A stretch of DNA of 64,000 nt from Maylandia zebra (GCF_041146795.1 NC_135186.1:36282867-36346866), one strand, 5' to 3'. Numbered from the stretch's first letter, positions 33,733 through 46,400 are shown. Notes: generated by a model from the sequence alone, not told the origin. Translations and numbers: made by a program.

Positions 33733-34041
33733 CAGTGCTCAGGATGACTTCATTTACATGCAACAATTTTGTTTTTTTCTTTTAAAGAAAAAAAAAAGGT
33801 TCAAATTCATATTTTGAATGATCACTTTCCCCCCTGTAAACCTCTCTGAAATAAAAAGCTTATATTTAGATATGATAAAAACAACTGAGTCACTGACTCA
33901 AAGCAAATAACTATAAAATATGATACAAAATAAGCAGCCCGAGCATCCTCAGGTCATGGTGTTGCTCACAGTCCCATCACAGAGGGAAGCACAGCAGCAC
34001 CCGTGGATGGAAGGAGAGTGCATTCAGTCCACTCAGACGGA

Positions 34042-37000
34042 CTATCTCATGTCCGAATCCGGGACTTTCCAGTTCAACTGGAAGCCTTTGTCGTAGACTT
34101 CGTAGAGCACCTTCATCACGTAATGATTCCCTCCTTCCTGATACAGCTCCAGGTACTTCCTGTAAAGCTTCAGGGCTGTGCATGAGTCCTCCGTGCTGTC
34201 GTGGGTTTCTCCCTGGATGTTGAGGCCTGTGGACATGAAAAAAAGGTCAGGAATGATTAAAATGAAAGTGTTCAGCTTCAGATTACAGTGTGGATATGAG
34301 GAATTGACACGTACGCTTTAGTGCATGAACTCAAAAAAGCCTCTAAATACTTTGTTGTTCAGATTTAATTCCAAGATGAGTTTGATGACAACTAAAACAT
34401 CATGAACTATACTGACTTAATACTGAATACTTAACTTAATACTGACAGTAATATGAGCGGATTATCCAGTTTACATATTTAAATCCTAATCCCTCTCACT
34501 GTAATAATGTGATTTAATTCGATTACAGACTCATATTTGGATTAGATTTTTGTTTTTTTTATTTCTACTAACTTACCAAGAAAATACCAAGCAAGGAATT
34601 TCGTGTCGATAACTTGATCTTTGGGAACCTTAAGAAACAGAAAATAAAAAACATTAAAATCAAAGCACATCTATAAAAAAACATCTCTAAACTATATGAA
34701 CTAATTTGAAATATATAACAGATGAAATAACGTACCACTAAATTAATGACACGAAAGTCATTCTGCAGGCCGTGGCCGACGAAGCGAACTCCTGCATTGA
34801 TGAGGAAGCGTAGCTTCAGGTAGGTCGACTTCAGCGTGGTCACGTGCTTAGAGGATACTGTGGCATCCAGGTCTCCAGGTTCGATTCCAGAGTATTTTGT
34901 CAAATAGTCGACCACCTGGAAGAACAAATTGACAAGTTAGCGGGTGGATCCTTGAAACATTATATATTCATTCTTTCAGGTCATCGTGGTCTTTTCTCTC
35001 TGCAGCTTCTCACCTGCTCCTGAGTGGAGATGTAGTCATCGATGAAGGGGACCCCCTCGTTGGGCCCCTGACCCCTCACACAGGTGATCCTGGCCACAGA
35101 CATCTGACTGGGCGTGATGGTCGATTTGGTGCCGTCGCTATGCAGCACTGCTTCCTCCTGCAAACGCACACATTCAGGGGTCAAATTTGTTTTAAATACT
35201 TGAGTCAGATTAGCTGAACTACTGAAAATATGTATTAGGAATATTTAAAATTGTTTTTGATCCTATATTATAATTAATGATGGTATCATAGCCAGACTTA
35301 CCTCACTGAGCTTTACAAACTCAGCGTCCAGCCCCACCAGGTCACCAGCCTGCGGCATCTCACTGACTGTGAGTGGGATGAAAGTGGCGTCTGTCTTGCT
35401 CTGCTTCTCAGTCCGATATAAGTCGGATTTGACTTCAGACTGATTGTGCTGACACTCACTGCGGAGGTCGTATTTGGTGTGGTAGTTTCTCTTGGCGTAA
35501 CACAGGATGGCTGGCACTTTCCAGCTCACATCAAACTGTGCAGCCTCAGTCTGAAAACAAAAGGAGAAACATTTTTAAATGACTGCACACATTAAAGTTA
35601 GCATGAATAAACAAGCAGGAATCTTATCTAGGATCCTTACCTGCTCAATCGGCTCAATGAGGAAGTCATTGAAGAGGTACCACTGCTGGCGAGAGACTCC
35701 CTGAAATAATAAAATCATTTTGAATGTTAAAAATGAAACTTTTTGTAGTCAGCAGATGTCAAATTTTCTTATCTAAGCGTCGCTCACCTCTTTTCTTTGA
35801 TGGTAGGTCTCACCCACTTTGATGTGTGCGACCAGATTACCACCCGCGCCAGCGTCCAGGATGTGCGGCACCGTGGCCACCAAGTCATACAGAGAAGCTC
35901 CCTCCGCCTGTTCAGCAGCACTTAACTAGTAACAGAAAGTGCAAATAATTGTAAGATAAACTTTTTCATTTCACAAAAGTTGAGAAATTCATGTGTTATA
36001 GAAACAAAAACACTAAAACCAACCTATAGTTCAATATCTACAATGCTTCAGATTAGTGTAATAATGTTTTAAAAATATTGCTCCTGGAAATATGGATTTA
36101 ATTTTGAAGTGAAATTTTAACTCAGTAATGAAAAGTTACTCAGTTATTTCTTCAAGTGCAAAGATCAGCTGAAAATCTAAAGTCCTCACCTCCTCGCCCT
36201 CAGGCCAGCTGCTGATCTCCAGTCTCTGACTTTTGCTGAGGGACATCTTGAGAGTGGCGGGGATCCACACGTGACGCTGATCCTGATCTGTCTTCTGCAT
36301 GGATTTGTTGAAGGTGTACTATAAAAACAGAAACATGGGCAATCATGTAAATAATGAACAGATAAATCATTACTTTCTTTTAACTGTATTTAAACACAGT
36401 GAATCAGTGGCTTACCTCGGCCTGAACCTTCCAGAATTCGGCCTCTTTGCTGCTGTTCACCTCACAGTTTATCACCAAAACATCTGGGAGACGTCGAATG
36501 TTGCGTGTCTGCACCTACAGTGTAACACAAAGAAATGATTACCCTGCACAACAGGTAACAATCAACCATAAATGAATTGTCATTATGAGTGAATGAAAGC
36601 TGTAACTCACTGTGGGCTGATACTTGTCACAGTTTCCACACCATGTGTGAGATCTCTGCTGCAGGCAGATGCTTTTCTTCAGGATCTCAGCAAAGTCGTG
36701 CTCCTTTATTCTTTCTCCTGAAGTGTCAAAGTACAATGAATATCAGTGTATACATCAAATCAAGCAGATATTTCCCTCTGCTCATTCAAAAACTAAATTA
36801 ATTCAAACCATTATGTAATCATTAATAGTTCAAGTTTCAAAGACAGAGTAATTCACAGTCACAGATATCCATGCTCTCAGTGCTCTCAGACTCACCTTGA
36901 GAGTCAGGGTAATGCATGTTGAACAGCAACACGAGGGAGGAGTAGACTGTTTCTATGCCACAGAGACACGGGCTGCGGTTCTCAACTTCAGAACAAAACA

Positions 37001-37298
37001 GCTCTCTAATGACAGAGTCGCCAGGGGAGCCCAGAGAACTGCAACACAAACACAAATCACAGTTTCAGAAACCAGAAGGAAAACTCTGCATTTATAAACA
37101 AACATAATGATAAGACTGGGACAGTGTCCAGTAAGAATGCAGGTCAACAACGATGTGTTTTACCTACTCCTGGTCGTCCTGTAGGCCCGTGGATCCTCCT
37201 GCTCCTGTGTCTCCTGGAAGAGCTGGTAGAGGATGAAGTGATTCCATCTCTGGATTAAGCGACCTAGCTTGACTGTTCCTGTCGTCTCCTCATAGTTT
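34042..37298 (-). pseudogene. pan2: PAN2-like copy A, 5'-truncated
   Basis: Exons (high to low): part of exon 4 (37164-37298), then 36896-37038, 36611-36717, 36416-36514, 36190-36318, 35788-35925, 35641-35700, 35302-35550, 35014-35157, 34736-34915, 34577-34628 and 34042-34226 with TAG. They encode the second part of the pseudo-UCH domain and the DEDD 3'-5' exonuclease of PAN2, the catalytic subunit of the PAN2-PAN3 poly(A) nuclease. Compared with copy B the 5' exons and half of exon 4 are gone; homology stops at 37298. Exon 34577-34628 also has a 42-bp in-frame loss (14 residues between VID-T and KFLAWYFL). All remaining exons are open with canonical splice sites, so decay is slight and the copy is young. 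It is probably a pseudogene unless an upstream exon is spliced to it. Confidence 0.88.
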
Positions 37299-37518
37299 TT
37301 AACAAGTTTTTTCTAGTTTGATGTCTTTAGTGTGATGATGTTATTCTGATGTGAATAACTTTTTTATTTATGCTCTTTTATAAATTAATATTTTATGCGT
37401 ATATACATGCCTTGTTAGTTTCTTACTTCATGATATACAAGAAAACATTGACAACTGTGATTAATAAAGAATTGTCTAGCAGACCAACCACTTATTAGAT
37501 CAGAACTTTTAAACTTAC

Positions 37519-38230
37519 TGACAACTGGGCTGAATTAACCACCCTGCTCGCATTTCTGTTGTTTTTAACAGAGGCAGCCCAGTTACTGTTTTTAAACTGT
37601 TCTTGTTTTTTTTCAATCCCTCCTTTACGTTCAGGCTGCCCAGACATCCACTGCATGTCTTCCTGTTGCAGGTGTTTGGAGCCTGACAGGAAGGGCATGG
37701 TTTGGTTTTTGGCTTTGTCATTTCTGCAAATGAAAATGGAACATGTAGGGATTATTTCAGGTCTGTTTTGGTGAAATGATTACAAAAATAATTTATGACC
37801 AAAGAAATAACTTATATTACGAGGCAGTATTACACCATATTTAGAAAAAAAATCAATTACGAGATTAAAGTCGTTAATATTGAGTTAATTACGTGAATAG
37901 GGTTAAAAAAAACTGAATTGATTACAGAAAAGATACATTGCTAAAATCGAGCAGCACTAACATTAGCTGGGTGGCCAAGCAAGTGTCTTACACATGAGAA
38001 TACATCACCAAAAAAAATTAAATAAACTTTTGCAGAAGTAGTTCTCTTGGTACACAGACTGCTCTGTGAAAACATTTCAAGTTTAATATCAGTTTAACAT
38101 GCAAATTACCCACAGTTTATTACAACTTACTTAGCTAGGATCTGCCTCGTGTCGAGTCGAAAGATTCGCTGCAGGACCGTGAGTTGAAAGATACATTTAC
38201 TACGACTCCCAAGATGCATTGCAGTAAAAA
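37519..38230 (-). CDS. Small Cys-rich gene, first exons (function unknown)
   Basis: A non-coding first exon (about 38131-38230, donor GTAAGTTG) is followed by exon 37519-37723 with acceptor TTTGCAG and the start ATG at 37719-37721. The product begins MTKPKTKPCPSCQAPNTCNR and continues KTCSGCLGSL, four CxxC-like pairs suggesting a zinc ribbon. Past an A8 run (about 37610) the neighbouring frame carries NRNASRVVNSAQLS, which I think belongs to the same protein family, so a one-base indel may have shifted the frame. The exon ends at donor GTAAGTTT. Later exons were not found; PAN2 copy A follows on the same strand. I do not recognise a named gene. Confidence 0.5.
38199..38223. promoter_or_regulatory. 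ZNF143/Staf-type promoter motif
   Basis: ACTACGACTCCCAAGATG followed by CATTGCA closely follows the ACTACAATTCCCAG-type site that ZNF143 and THAP11 bind at vertebrate promoters. It lies at the presumed 5' end of the Cys-rich gene. CCAAT-type boxes (GATTGGTT) are near 38525. Confidence 0.6.
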
Positions 38231-38790
38231 CCATCCAATCGCCTTGCTTAAGATCTGTTGACATGTCACTAAAGGCGCGCTGTAGATAAATATTGCAATT
38301 TGTAAAAAATAAAATAAAAAAATAAAATTTGCAATTTGTAATTACATAATTAAACACTGGGCCAGTTTATTTTCGTATTATCGCTGGTTATTATTTTAGA
38401 GTAAATAAAGGAATAACGGGTAGCACCAAGCTGTTGTTATCTTCATTTCTATAGCAACGGCGTTTGAGGATTATGGGTAGTGTGCAGTTACGGGATTAGT
38501 GCGCCGTCTGCATAAATTGGTCTGATTGGTTGGAGCCGAGCGCATCCAAAACTAACAGTGGTGGAGTGGTGGATGAATCTATAAATGTGTTTTACGTGTG
38601 AAATGAAAATAATAAACCTAACAAAGGATTATATACGTTAAATCTGCGCACTTTCAGCTCGTGAATCACTTTGGAAAACACTGTGTGATGGCCACAACAT
38701 GAAGCGATTTTATTGTTGAATTATCCGTGATACTTTCATGTGTTTTTGTTGAGAAATGTTAACGATGTCATTAAAAGAAAGCATTCAATT

Positions 38791-38810
38791 GGGGGGGGGG
38801 GGGGGGGGGG
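38791..38810. repeat. Poly-G tract, 20 bases
   Basis: Uninterrupted G run, with quadruplex potential; the length is error-prone in sequencing. The rest of 38231-39133 is AT-rich and without recognised genes. Confidence 0.9.
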
Positions 38811-39130
38811 ACCCTAAGCATTTATTAAACCTCATGTTTTCCTTTAAACGTTTTATTTTGCTTTATATTTTAGTGATACTCTGGTAGAGAGGCTCTTATA
38901 CTGTTAATTCAGCATATACTAAAAAAAATAAAAGCCTTTAAAAGCCTATTTCTGGACAATTATTATTTTATAATTATATAATTATATAATCAACTATTTT
39001 GCAATACTTCCAATCAACACACATCAAAAGAAAAGCTTGTGATGGCATCACATGAGATAACTTAAAGCTCAAAGGCTGTTCCATTGACATGTAACCAATC
39101 ACTTCAAAGCACAAAACCTCTAATGTCATA

Positions 39131-39133
<3 letters not shown>

Positions 39134-39182
<49 letters not shown>
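39134..39182. repeat. (GT)n microsatellite
   Basis: About 24 GT units, as common in fish genomes. Confidence 0.95.
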
Positions 39183-39184
<2 letters not shown>

Positions 39185-39194
39185 TGTCTGGCAC

Positions 39195-39962
39195 TGTAGC
39201 AATCAGAATTATTGTCTGAAGGCCAAGAAAAATGCCCAACAGATTTACTTTCCCAAGTGGGCCTTTTGCTATACTGGTCCACTTGATTGTCATAGTTTAT
39301 TTGATCTTTATTACTTATTTTTATTCTAAGTTATTGTAATCAGGCCAGACTCGTGGACGGGAAAGAAAAACAAAAAGAAAAGTTCAGAAGAAAGTTAACA
39401 GAAGGAGAGGGAAAGAAAAAGGAGAAAAGAGATAGAGAGAAAAGACAATGAAAATCTGCTTCATCACCTTTGTCTTTGTGTCCTTTTTTTTCTCTTTTTC
39501 TTTTCCTATCACCTGTTGAGAAAGAAAAAAGAAAAGAAGCAGAAGAAGACTAGAGCAATAGAATAAACAACATCACGATGATCTATGGGAATATAACAGT
39601 AAATACTAAATGTTAAACATTACTGTGCAGCACGTAAGATCGACAGCGCACAGTGTGCTTTAAGGTAGGAGCCAAAAAGGGTGTAGTTTGTGTGTATGAG
39701 CACCCGTGTGTACACCTGTGAGCATGAGCGCGCTTGTATTTAAAAGGTTCCATGTAATGATCTGTTAGAGGGTGTGGGGGGGCCACAGCCCCGTCCACCA
39801 GGGCATGAAGCAGGTATGGAGGAGATCAAAACTCCAGACATCCAGAGGCCCTCAGAACACAAGAGACCAAGGAAGACTAAAAGAGGGGCTGCAGCACCAC
39901 TATCCCAGAAAGAGCTGAGGAGAGTCCCAGATGAGGGGTCACTCAACAGCCGCGGAGCATAA
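39195..39962. repeat. Dispersed repeat fragments also found at 54.6 and 56.9 kb
   Basis: 39195-39310 (ATCAGAATTATTGTCTGAAG, CAGATTTACTTTCCCAAGTG and CTATACTGGTCCA) matches the reverse complement of about 54591-54695. 39770-39850 (GGGCATGAAGCAGG, TATGGAGGAGATCAAAACTC) matches the reverse complement of about 56840-56910. They belong to two dispersed fish repeats. The 62-codon frame at 39774-39962 lies in the second and is not called a gene. Confidence 0.6.
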
Positions 39963-41617
39963 GCTGTTGAGTGTTCATATAGATTTTAAATAACATACCA
40001 GTTGATACTGACATATTTTTGTTACATTTGCAGTGTTGTGGTGTTATATTCTCATGATTCTGTTCATTTTATGAGTATATCCTTCTGCCTTGCTTCACAT
40101 ATTTAATGCTGCTTGGCTAGTTTTAGTCGTGCTAGCATCAGTACAGGTAGAAACAGAGAAACATCAGAGAATCTGCCATGCATCGCCCCATCTAAATACA
40201 AATGGAAAGTACGAAAATAAAAATATAGATAACTTTATTAAAGCAATCAATGTTCCCAGTGTTCCCATGGTGAAAACACATTTTTTCATATTATGTTCAA
40301 GTCAGTTGTTATCCAATTTTAAAACTATAAAATATAATAAAGTCTATTTTTAGTTTATTTTGTTAATAAATAGATTTTTTTTAGGATTTTCAGAAACACT
40401 AACGTTATACATAGCAAAATATCTGTAGCCGTATGACAGCCATGTATAGTAGAAGTCCAAGATATTTCTACAACTCTAGCGTTAGGTTCTTCCAGTCAAA
40501 CTTTTTCCCCTCACTGTAGATTTCTTGCAGTGTTTGTGTTTGTACAAAAGTGTTGCGTTTTTCAGCCCCCGCCCGCCCCCAAAATAATAATTAATAACAA
40601 TAAAACCTTGCATACTTTGAGGATAAAAGTTATTTTATAAATGTAGAATGCAGAACTTTAATGAATAATAGTGAAGTTTGTTGAACTGAGTAAAAAGAAA
40701 CCAACTGATAATTCAGAAGTCTTTTTGACAATCAAAAACAATCATTTTAAATTATAATATAATTAAAAAAATAATTAACACAAAGACGAAACTTAGCTTT
40801 AGCAAAGTTGCCATTTTTTTATTTAAAAAAAGTGAATTACTCTTGTTTAGAGGCTCTAGACGAACTTGGTCCTACACCCAGGCCATTTTACCCTTCTATA
40901 TAGCTTCCGGAAAGTTTTCTCTGTCTTTGAGTTCTTTTGGACATGTTTTCTTTCAATTTAGAATAAGAAAAAATATTTCTTAATCGCGACATTTTTGCTC
41001 CTTCATACCAACTCGAGTGTTTTTCCCCCCTTCTTCTTCGGTGCTTAACGGCAACTGGCATCCTTTTCGGCGCATTACTGCACTATCACTTTGAGGTCAC
41101 TCAATACTGTCGCCCTTCCTGTGCCACTGACATTATGTACTCGAGCCAGCCGCCGTAATTTCCACCACCTTTAGAGTTACCTCCCGTGTATGGCAATGGG
41201 AATGATTTATTCTTACAAACTTCTTACAGTATGTTTAAAAAGAACAAAGAAAACAAAATGAATGCATATGAAATATAAAATACTAAAACAAATATAATAA
41301 ACGAGAGTATATATACTAAACCTGTAGGCATTAATTATTTCATGCGTGTAGTTATTCGTGACTGCGCTACACACTGAAAGCAAACTTCTGACAAGCGTCA
41401 TAATTCGGTTACAAGAAACGTTAAAGTTTCATAACTGCATACCTGTGTCTAATAACAAATGCATAAATGTTGTTGTTTTTTCATAATCAGTCGCACGGAA
41501 GTAGCTGTCAACGTGCGTAATCTGGGCGCTGCAGCTTTATAAGCAACTTTCTGGCAGACAATCACTTTTTGGCACACCACCTGTTGAGGATCATGGCCTC
41601 AGATTTGGTGCTGATTC
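39963..41617. other. Spacer without recognised features
   Basis: AT-rich sequence; only short frames. A C-rich stretch (CCCCCGCCCGCCCCC) lies near 40566-40581. Confidence 0.5.
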
Positions 41618-41870
41618 TCATTCCCACCGCTTCACACTCGGCTGCGAACCGTTCCAGTGCGAGCCAGAGGCCATCACTCGACGAAGCCAAAGAACCACAT
41701 CAACTACGAAAAGCAGAGATGAGATTTTGAGACCACCCAAGTGAAAGTCTTCCGCCACTTGGCTACGCCCAGAAATTCTGTCCATAAAAATAATTACGAA
41801 CAGAATAGGTGACAAACGGGCAGCCCTGCTTAATGATATACAGCAGGAGAATGCATGGAGCACCTGTAAT
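41618..41870 (-). pseudogene. LINE reverse transcriptase fragment
   Basis: On the minus strand LSPILFVII, FMDRISGRSQ, GGLKISSLL and then FVVDVVLW correspond to the RT palm of a common fish LINE, in which the last motif is normally FADDVVL. The first catalytic Asp of that pair is replaced by Val, and only about 80 codons remain. It is dead. Confidence 0.65.
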
Positions 41871-42303
41871 AAATACTGTATCAATAACAAGGTTAATAAA
41901 GTGTATTTCTTAACCTTTCAGTTTGTGGGTAATGTCGCAGGTTTGTTGTACGGACCTGTTTACACTGTCTCTATAAGTTTTGTAAACCAAAAACAAACAA
42001 ACAAAGGCGTCTGTTTAGTCTCTTGGCCACACAACAACAACTCACAGCAGAGCAGGAGTGGAGGGGGAGGGGCGCGGTTGGCCGGTTAGGCTGTGACTGG
42101 ACAGCAGGCGGGAAAGTGATGTGACGGAAGTGAAAGGAGAGCAGAAGTAGATGGCGGGAGAGATGATGTAGAGGTGAAATAAGATAACGGGAGGAGGGAT
42201 TTCAAGTGATCATAAAATCCAGAATGGCCGTCGTTTGGTGAGTGGAACCAGATTCAGCAGCAACACCAATAAATAAGCACGTTGGGAGACCTTCTTAGGC
42301 CCT

Positions 42304-42809
42304 GGGACCATTTTTGGTCCCTTTAGTTTTTCGGTTACAAGCCATTTGCACTGTGTTGAATGGAATATAGCCAAATTCTCTAAAAAAAAGTTTGGCATAA
42401 TTTCATTTCAAAATTCAAGTCTGACTTCCTTAAATTAGCTTCAGTGGCTAAGCTAACAATACACATCCCCTTAGAGCCCTAGGGACCATTTTTGGCCCAT
42501 TGACTTCCATTATAAACGCTATTTTTCACTGCAGAATTATTACCGTTAACATCTGGGTGACGGCTTAGGTTTCGTTTTTGTTTTGTAGAAGAGGCCTTAG
42601 AGTTGTAATTTTTTTATTTGTCCACCGGGTGGCGCCCTTGCTCCACATTTGATCCCTGCTGGAAAACAGCGGGCTGCTTGCACAGACAGGCGGGAAATGA
42701 AGCCTTATTTCCGGCGTGCAGCAGCGGCTTCGCCCAATTTAAAGTGGAAAAAAATATGAATATATAATCTTTTTATTGCACTTTTTGGGGCGGGACCATT
42801 TTTGGTCCC
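42304..42809. repeat. Three GGGACCA...TGGTCCC palindromes
   Basis: GGGACCATTTTTGGTCCC occurs at 42304-42321 and 42792-42809, and a one-mismatch form at 42482-42498. Each can form a 7-bp stem with a T-rich loop. No gene or known element was recognised around them. Confidence 0.8.
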
Positions 42810-43257
42810 CAGGGCCGTAAAAGGATGCATTTTTAAGGGCCAGACAAGGGTTAATACAGGCATACAACGTGTTATGGAAAACATTAAACCCAGAAATCTA
42901 GGCGTAAATGGAAAATTGTAGTATTGAATTATAAGACTGATGAAAGAATATAATTGTCTTCCCTGCTATTCTCCTGTTCACACTCCAGTCCAGAAGGTGG
43001 GATAAATGCATCTGTAAGCTGATATGTCAAACGCCATCAACCCCCAAAGAAGAAGGGAGGAGGACAGCACTACTGTGGTAGTGGAGCAGTGTGTTTGCAG
43101 ACATAGCTGCTGCTGAAGAAGCGGACTGAACCTAGAGAAGAGACAGAAGCTAAAGTATTGATCCCGTCAAGTTAGTGTGGATCTGATACCAATATTAACA
43201 TCTGTGTCACTTCTATTGATGCTTGTATTGATCCGCCCAGTCTCAGTTGAAGCAGCA

Positions 43258-43426
43258 ATGAGTTCAGTACAGTATCTGAGAGAGTTCATCAAGGAGAGAC
43301 TAACTGCTGTTTATGAAGAAATCTTCTCAGAGGTTCAAAAAACCATCATCCAGTATGAGGAGGAGATCAACCGTCTACGCAGACAGGATATCAACCGGAA
43401 ACCTGACAGAAACTCACACATCATAG
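43258..43426 (+). CDS. Zinc-finger gene exon 1
   Basis: Begins at ATG 43258 with SSVQYLREFIKERLTAVYEE and QKTIIQYEEEINRLRR; donor GTATGG at 43427, phase 1. The helical segment is shared by many fish zinc-finger paralogues and may mediate protein contacts. The sequence upstream (43000-43200) is likely 5' UTR and promoter. Confidence 0.8.
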
Positions 43427-46400
43427 GTATGGACATGTTTTTAACAATGTGCTGTTGAAGCTGAGATTCTTCAGTATGATTAGCTTTACTAGAATATGTT
43501 AAACTGGGTATCCTTTGCTCATCCCAATCGGTCGCAGCAGATGGCCCGGCCCCTCCCTGAGCCTGGTTCTGCCGGCGGTTTCTTCCTGTTAAAAGGGAGT
43601 TTTTCCTTCCTACTGTCGCCAAAGTGCTCACTCAAAGGGGGTCATATGATTGTTGGGTTTTTCTCTGTATTTGTTATTGTAGAATCCACTGTACAATATA
43701 AAGTGCCTTGAGGCGACTGTTGTTGTGATTTGGCGCTATATAAATAAATAAATTGAATTTATCAGTGCTGTAGTTCAATGTTCAGTGATGGACTATGTTG
43801 AACTGGTGCAGGTCGATGGTCACTGATAGGTTAGGTTTTAATACATTTTAATTCATTTATTTATTTCAATTTTTTCTCTAACAGATTCCAATGTTGAGTA
43901 CATCAGGCATTAGTGTTTTAGATCATCTGTAAACACTGAGATTGTGCAGTAAAATATAGTTAGATGTCAGTGGAATACACATTTAACAAGTTGTTAACAG
44001 CCTTCTCTGAAGTTGAAGTGAAGTTTCATTTAAAAAAGGATTTTACACACTGTAACAGGGCAGCCCTTAGCGGCTGGAAACACAGTGAGACAGACCAAGG
44101 CAAGTGTAGTGGAACAAAGTATTTATTTGCTGTATGGCTCTCCTTACAACAATTAACTTGTCGAGCTTCTGCACAGCACAAAAAAAAATCCACCCTCTAA
44201 TGACAACTGGCAGCCTTAAATATGTTCAGCTGTCACAGACTTAACCATTATTCCACTCTCAGGTCAATTCTTAAATCCCAACCTTCCACCACAGTACACA
44301 ATATATCAATAAGAATAAATAAATACATAAATACATTTTCACATTTACATATTAATAAATATTTCACACTTTAATGTTACCCCAAACCCAATATTATAAA
44401 AACCCAGAAACCCAAGCACAAAAAGATTCACCACACTCTCTTTACCAATGGTCTCTCCCGGAACCTTTAAATGGTGTCTGGACCCCAGGGGAAACATTTG
44501 CCCAAACACCTTGAAGAAGACACAGGCAAGAAAGGTGAGTAATCATTAACTTACAAACACTTATTTGCACCACTTTTATCCCTAGATTTCACACACACAT
44601 TTGCCTTAGTTTTCCTTATTGGTAAACCTTAATCACAATCTCAATCACCATTCTTCTCTCCTGACAGACAACCACCACATTCCTTGACGAGGAACAGCTG
44701 TGCAGGATCTGAAACAAGGCCACCAACTGACCCTAAAATTCCCAATAAATAGTCAACAAATATTTAAACTTCTTGTGTGCAAATCCATGCTTAAAGTGCA
44801 ATGCTCATAAATTGCTTGATAAGGTGCTTTTAATAAAGTGAAAGGTGTGCTCTAAAGTGCTATACAGACAATACAATATAAATAAATACAGTAAGGGAGT
44901 CCTCTTCCTTACACACACTGATGTTTTCATGGTGGTCACATTGCATTTTAGTTTGGTGAACTTTGTGTCTTTGCTCACAGTGAGGATCCTTGCTGTGAGT
45001 GTGCACAACTATTTCCCTGAGCGTGCGTGTGCGTGGGGCTCGTAATGGGTCATATGATAGGCTGATCACCATTTCTTGGTTTTTGATTCATGCTTTTAAA
45101 AATATTAGTTTTTATATCACTGTTATGTTCCCCTGAGGGGTCTAGGTGGTGAGGGGGAAGTAACAAAAAGTGTCCGGGTGAGGAAAAAGAGTTAAGGAGG
45201 CAAACGGGTTAAATTAAACAGTTTTATTAAAGTAGCTCAACTAAAAGAGCCGCTATCACCATTTAAGAAAACAAACAAAACTCAGGCGTTGGTCAATAAA
45301 GTAAAACATAAGCCAAAAAGAAAGAGCAGCTCACTAGCTGCAAACCACAATAACACAGCTCACTAGCGGCAAACACCACAAACTCTCAGCTCACTAGCTG
45401 TAACCACTCACATGGCACTCTGGCCCAGAGCTCACCTTCAGGAGGAGGCCCTGCTAGGGCCGTAACAATCACTAAATATAAAAAATATATAGTTTTTGTA
45501 TCACACAATAGTGATTATTGTTCTTGTGTTTCTTTATTCCTCAAGACCTCCCAAAACAACATGACTGTAAGGAAGAGGAGGATCTGGATGAGCAGCAGGT
45601 CTGTAACCAGGAGAGGAACTCCAGTCTGGACCAAGAGGACCCAGAGACTCCGCAGATTAAAGAGGAAAAGGAGGAACTTGGCAGCAGTCAGAAGGGAGAG
45701 CAGCTTGGGCTGAAGCAGGAGGCTGAAGGCATTATTGTCTGGACTGATAAAAAGCAGCTCAGACTGCTGGAGACCATCTGGAAACCTGTGATAAAGTTAC
45801 ACAGAATAGGTATGTAAAACTATGTTGATTTAATAAAAGTGAATATAACTCACAGACAGCTCAGTGGACCAGTGGTTAGCACTGTTGCCTCACAGCAACA
45901 AGGTCCTGAGTTTGACTCTACCAAGTAGCCAAGCCTTTCTGTGTGGAGTTTGCATGTTCTCCCCTTGTTCACTATCCAGAGACATACGAACAGCCGGGTT
46001 AGGTTAGTTGGTGATTTTAAATTGCTCATAGGTGTGAATATGAGTGTGAATAGTTGTCTGTGTTTCTGTGTTGACCCTCCGACAGACTGATGAACTGTCA
46101 GAGAATTGAAGGTCAAAAAGTAATAAGCAACATGAATGAATCTCTTCAGCCTGATTTTCTGTTCTTTATTTAAACACATTTCCACCATTGACCTGTGCAA
46201 AACGGTGAAAATTAGTACGTAAAAATTCACCAGAATGAAAGACGTGAAACATCTGGGTTTCAAATTTCCACTCACTGGTCAGACCAAATCTACACAGAGA
46301 CACAAAGTCAACAACACAAGTTTCATTTTGTTCTGTTATCAGTTTAAGTTAAAGAATTATGTTTCCTCTGCAGCATGGAAATGGTAAATTTGAACAGTTT

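Larger units (their letters stand above)
31708..37298. repeat. Segmental duplication copy A
   Basis: This block matches 57489-61899 almost base for base in exons and introns. Copy A carries two insertions that B lacks (32159-32323; 32720-33732). The left border is near TCGATRTTACAAT and the right border is inside PAN2 exon 4 after CATAGTTT. Same orientation, about 25 kb apart. Confidence 0.9.

Noticed and set aside
39774-39962. 62-codon frame with Arg/Lys/Pro-rich product
   Set aside because: Its sequence recurs inverted near 56.9 kb and is part of a dispersed repeat; no splice or promoter context.
45850-46275. 141-codon minus-strand frames in each 1309-bp unit
   Set aside because: They overlap the SINE and intron of the zinc-finger gene; their repetition comes only from the tandem unit.
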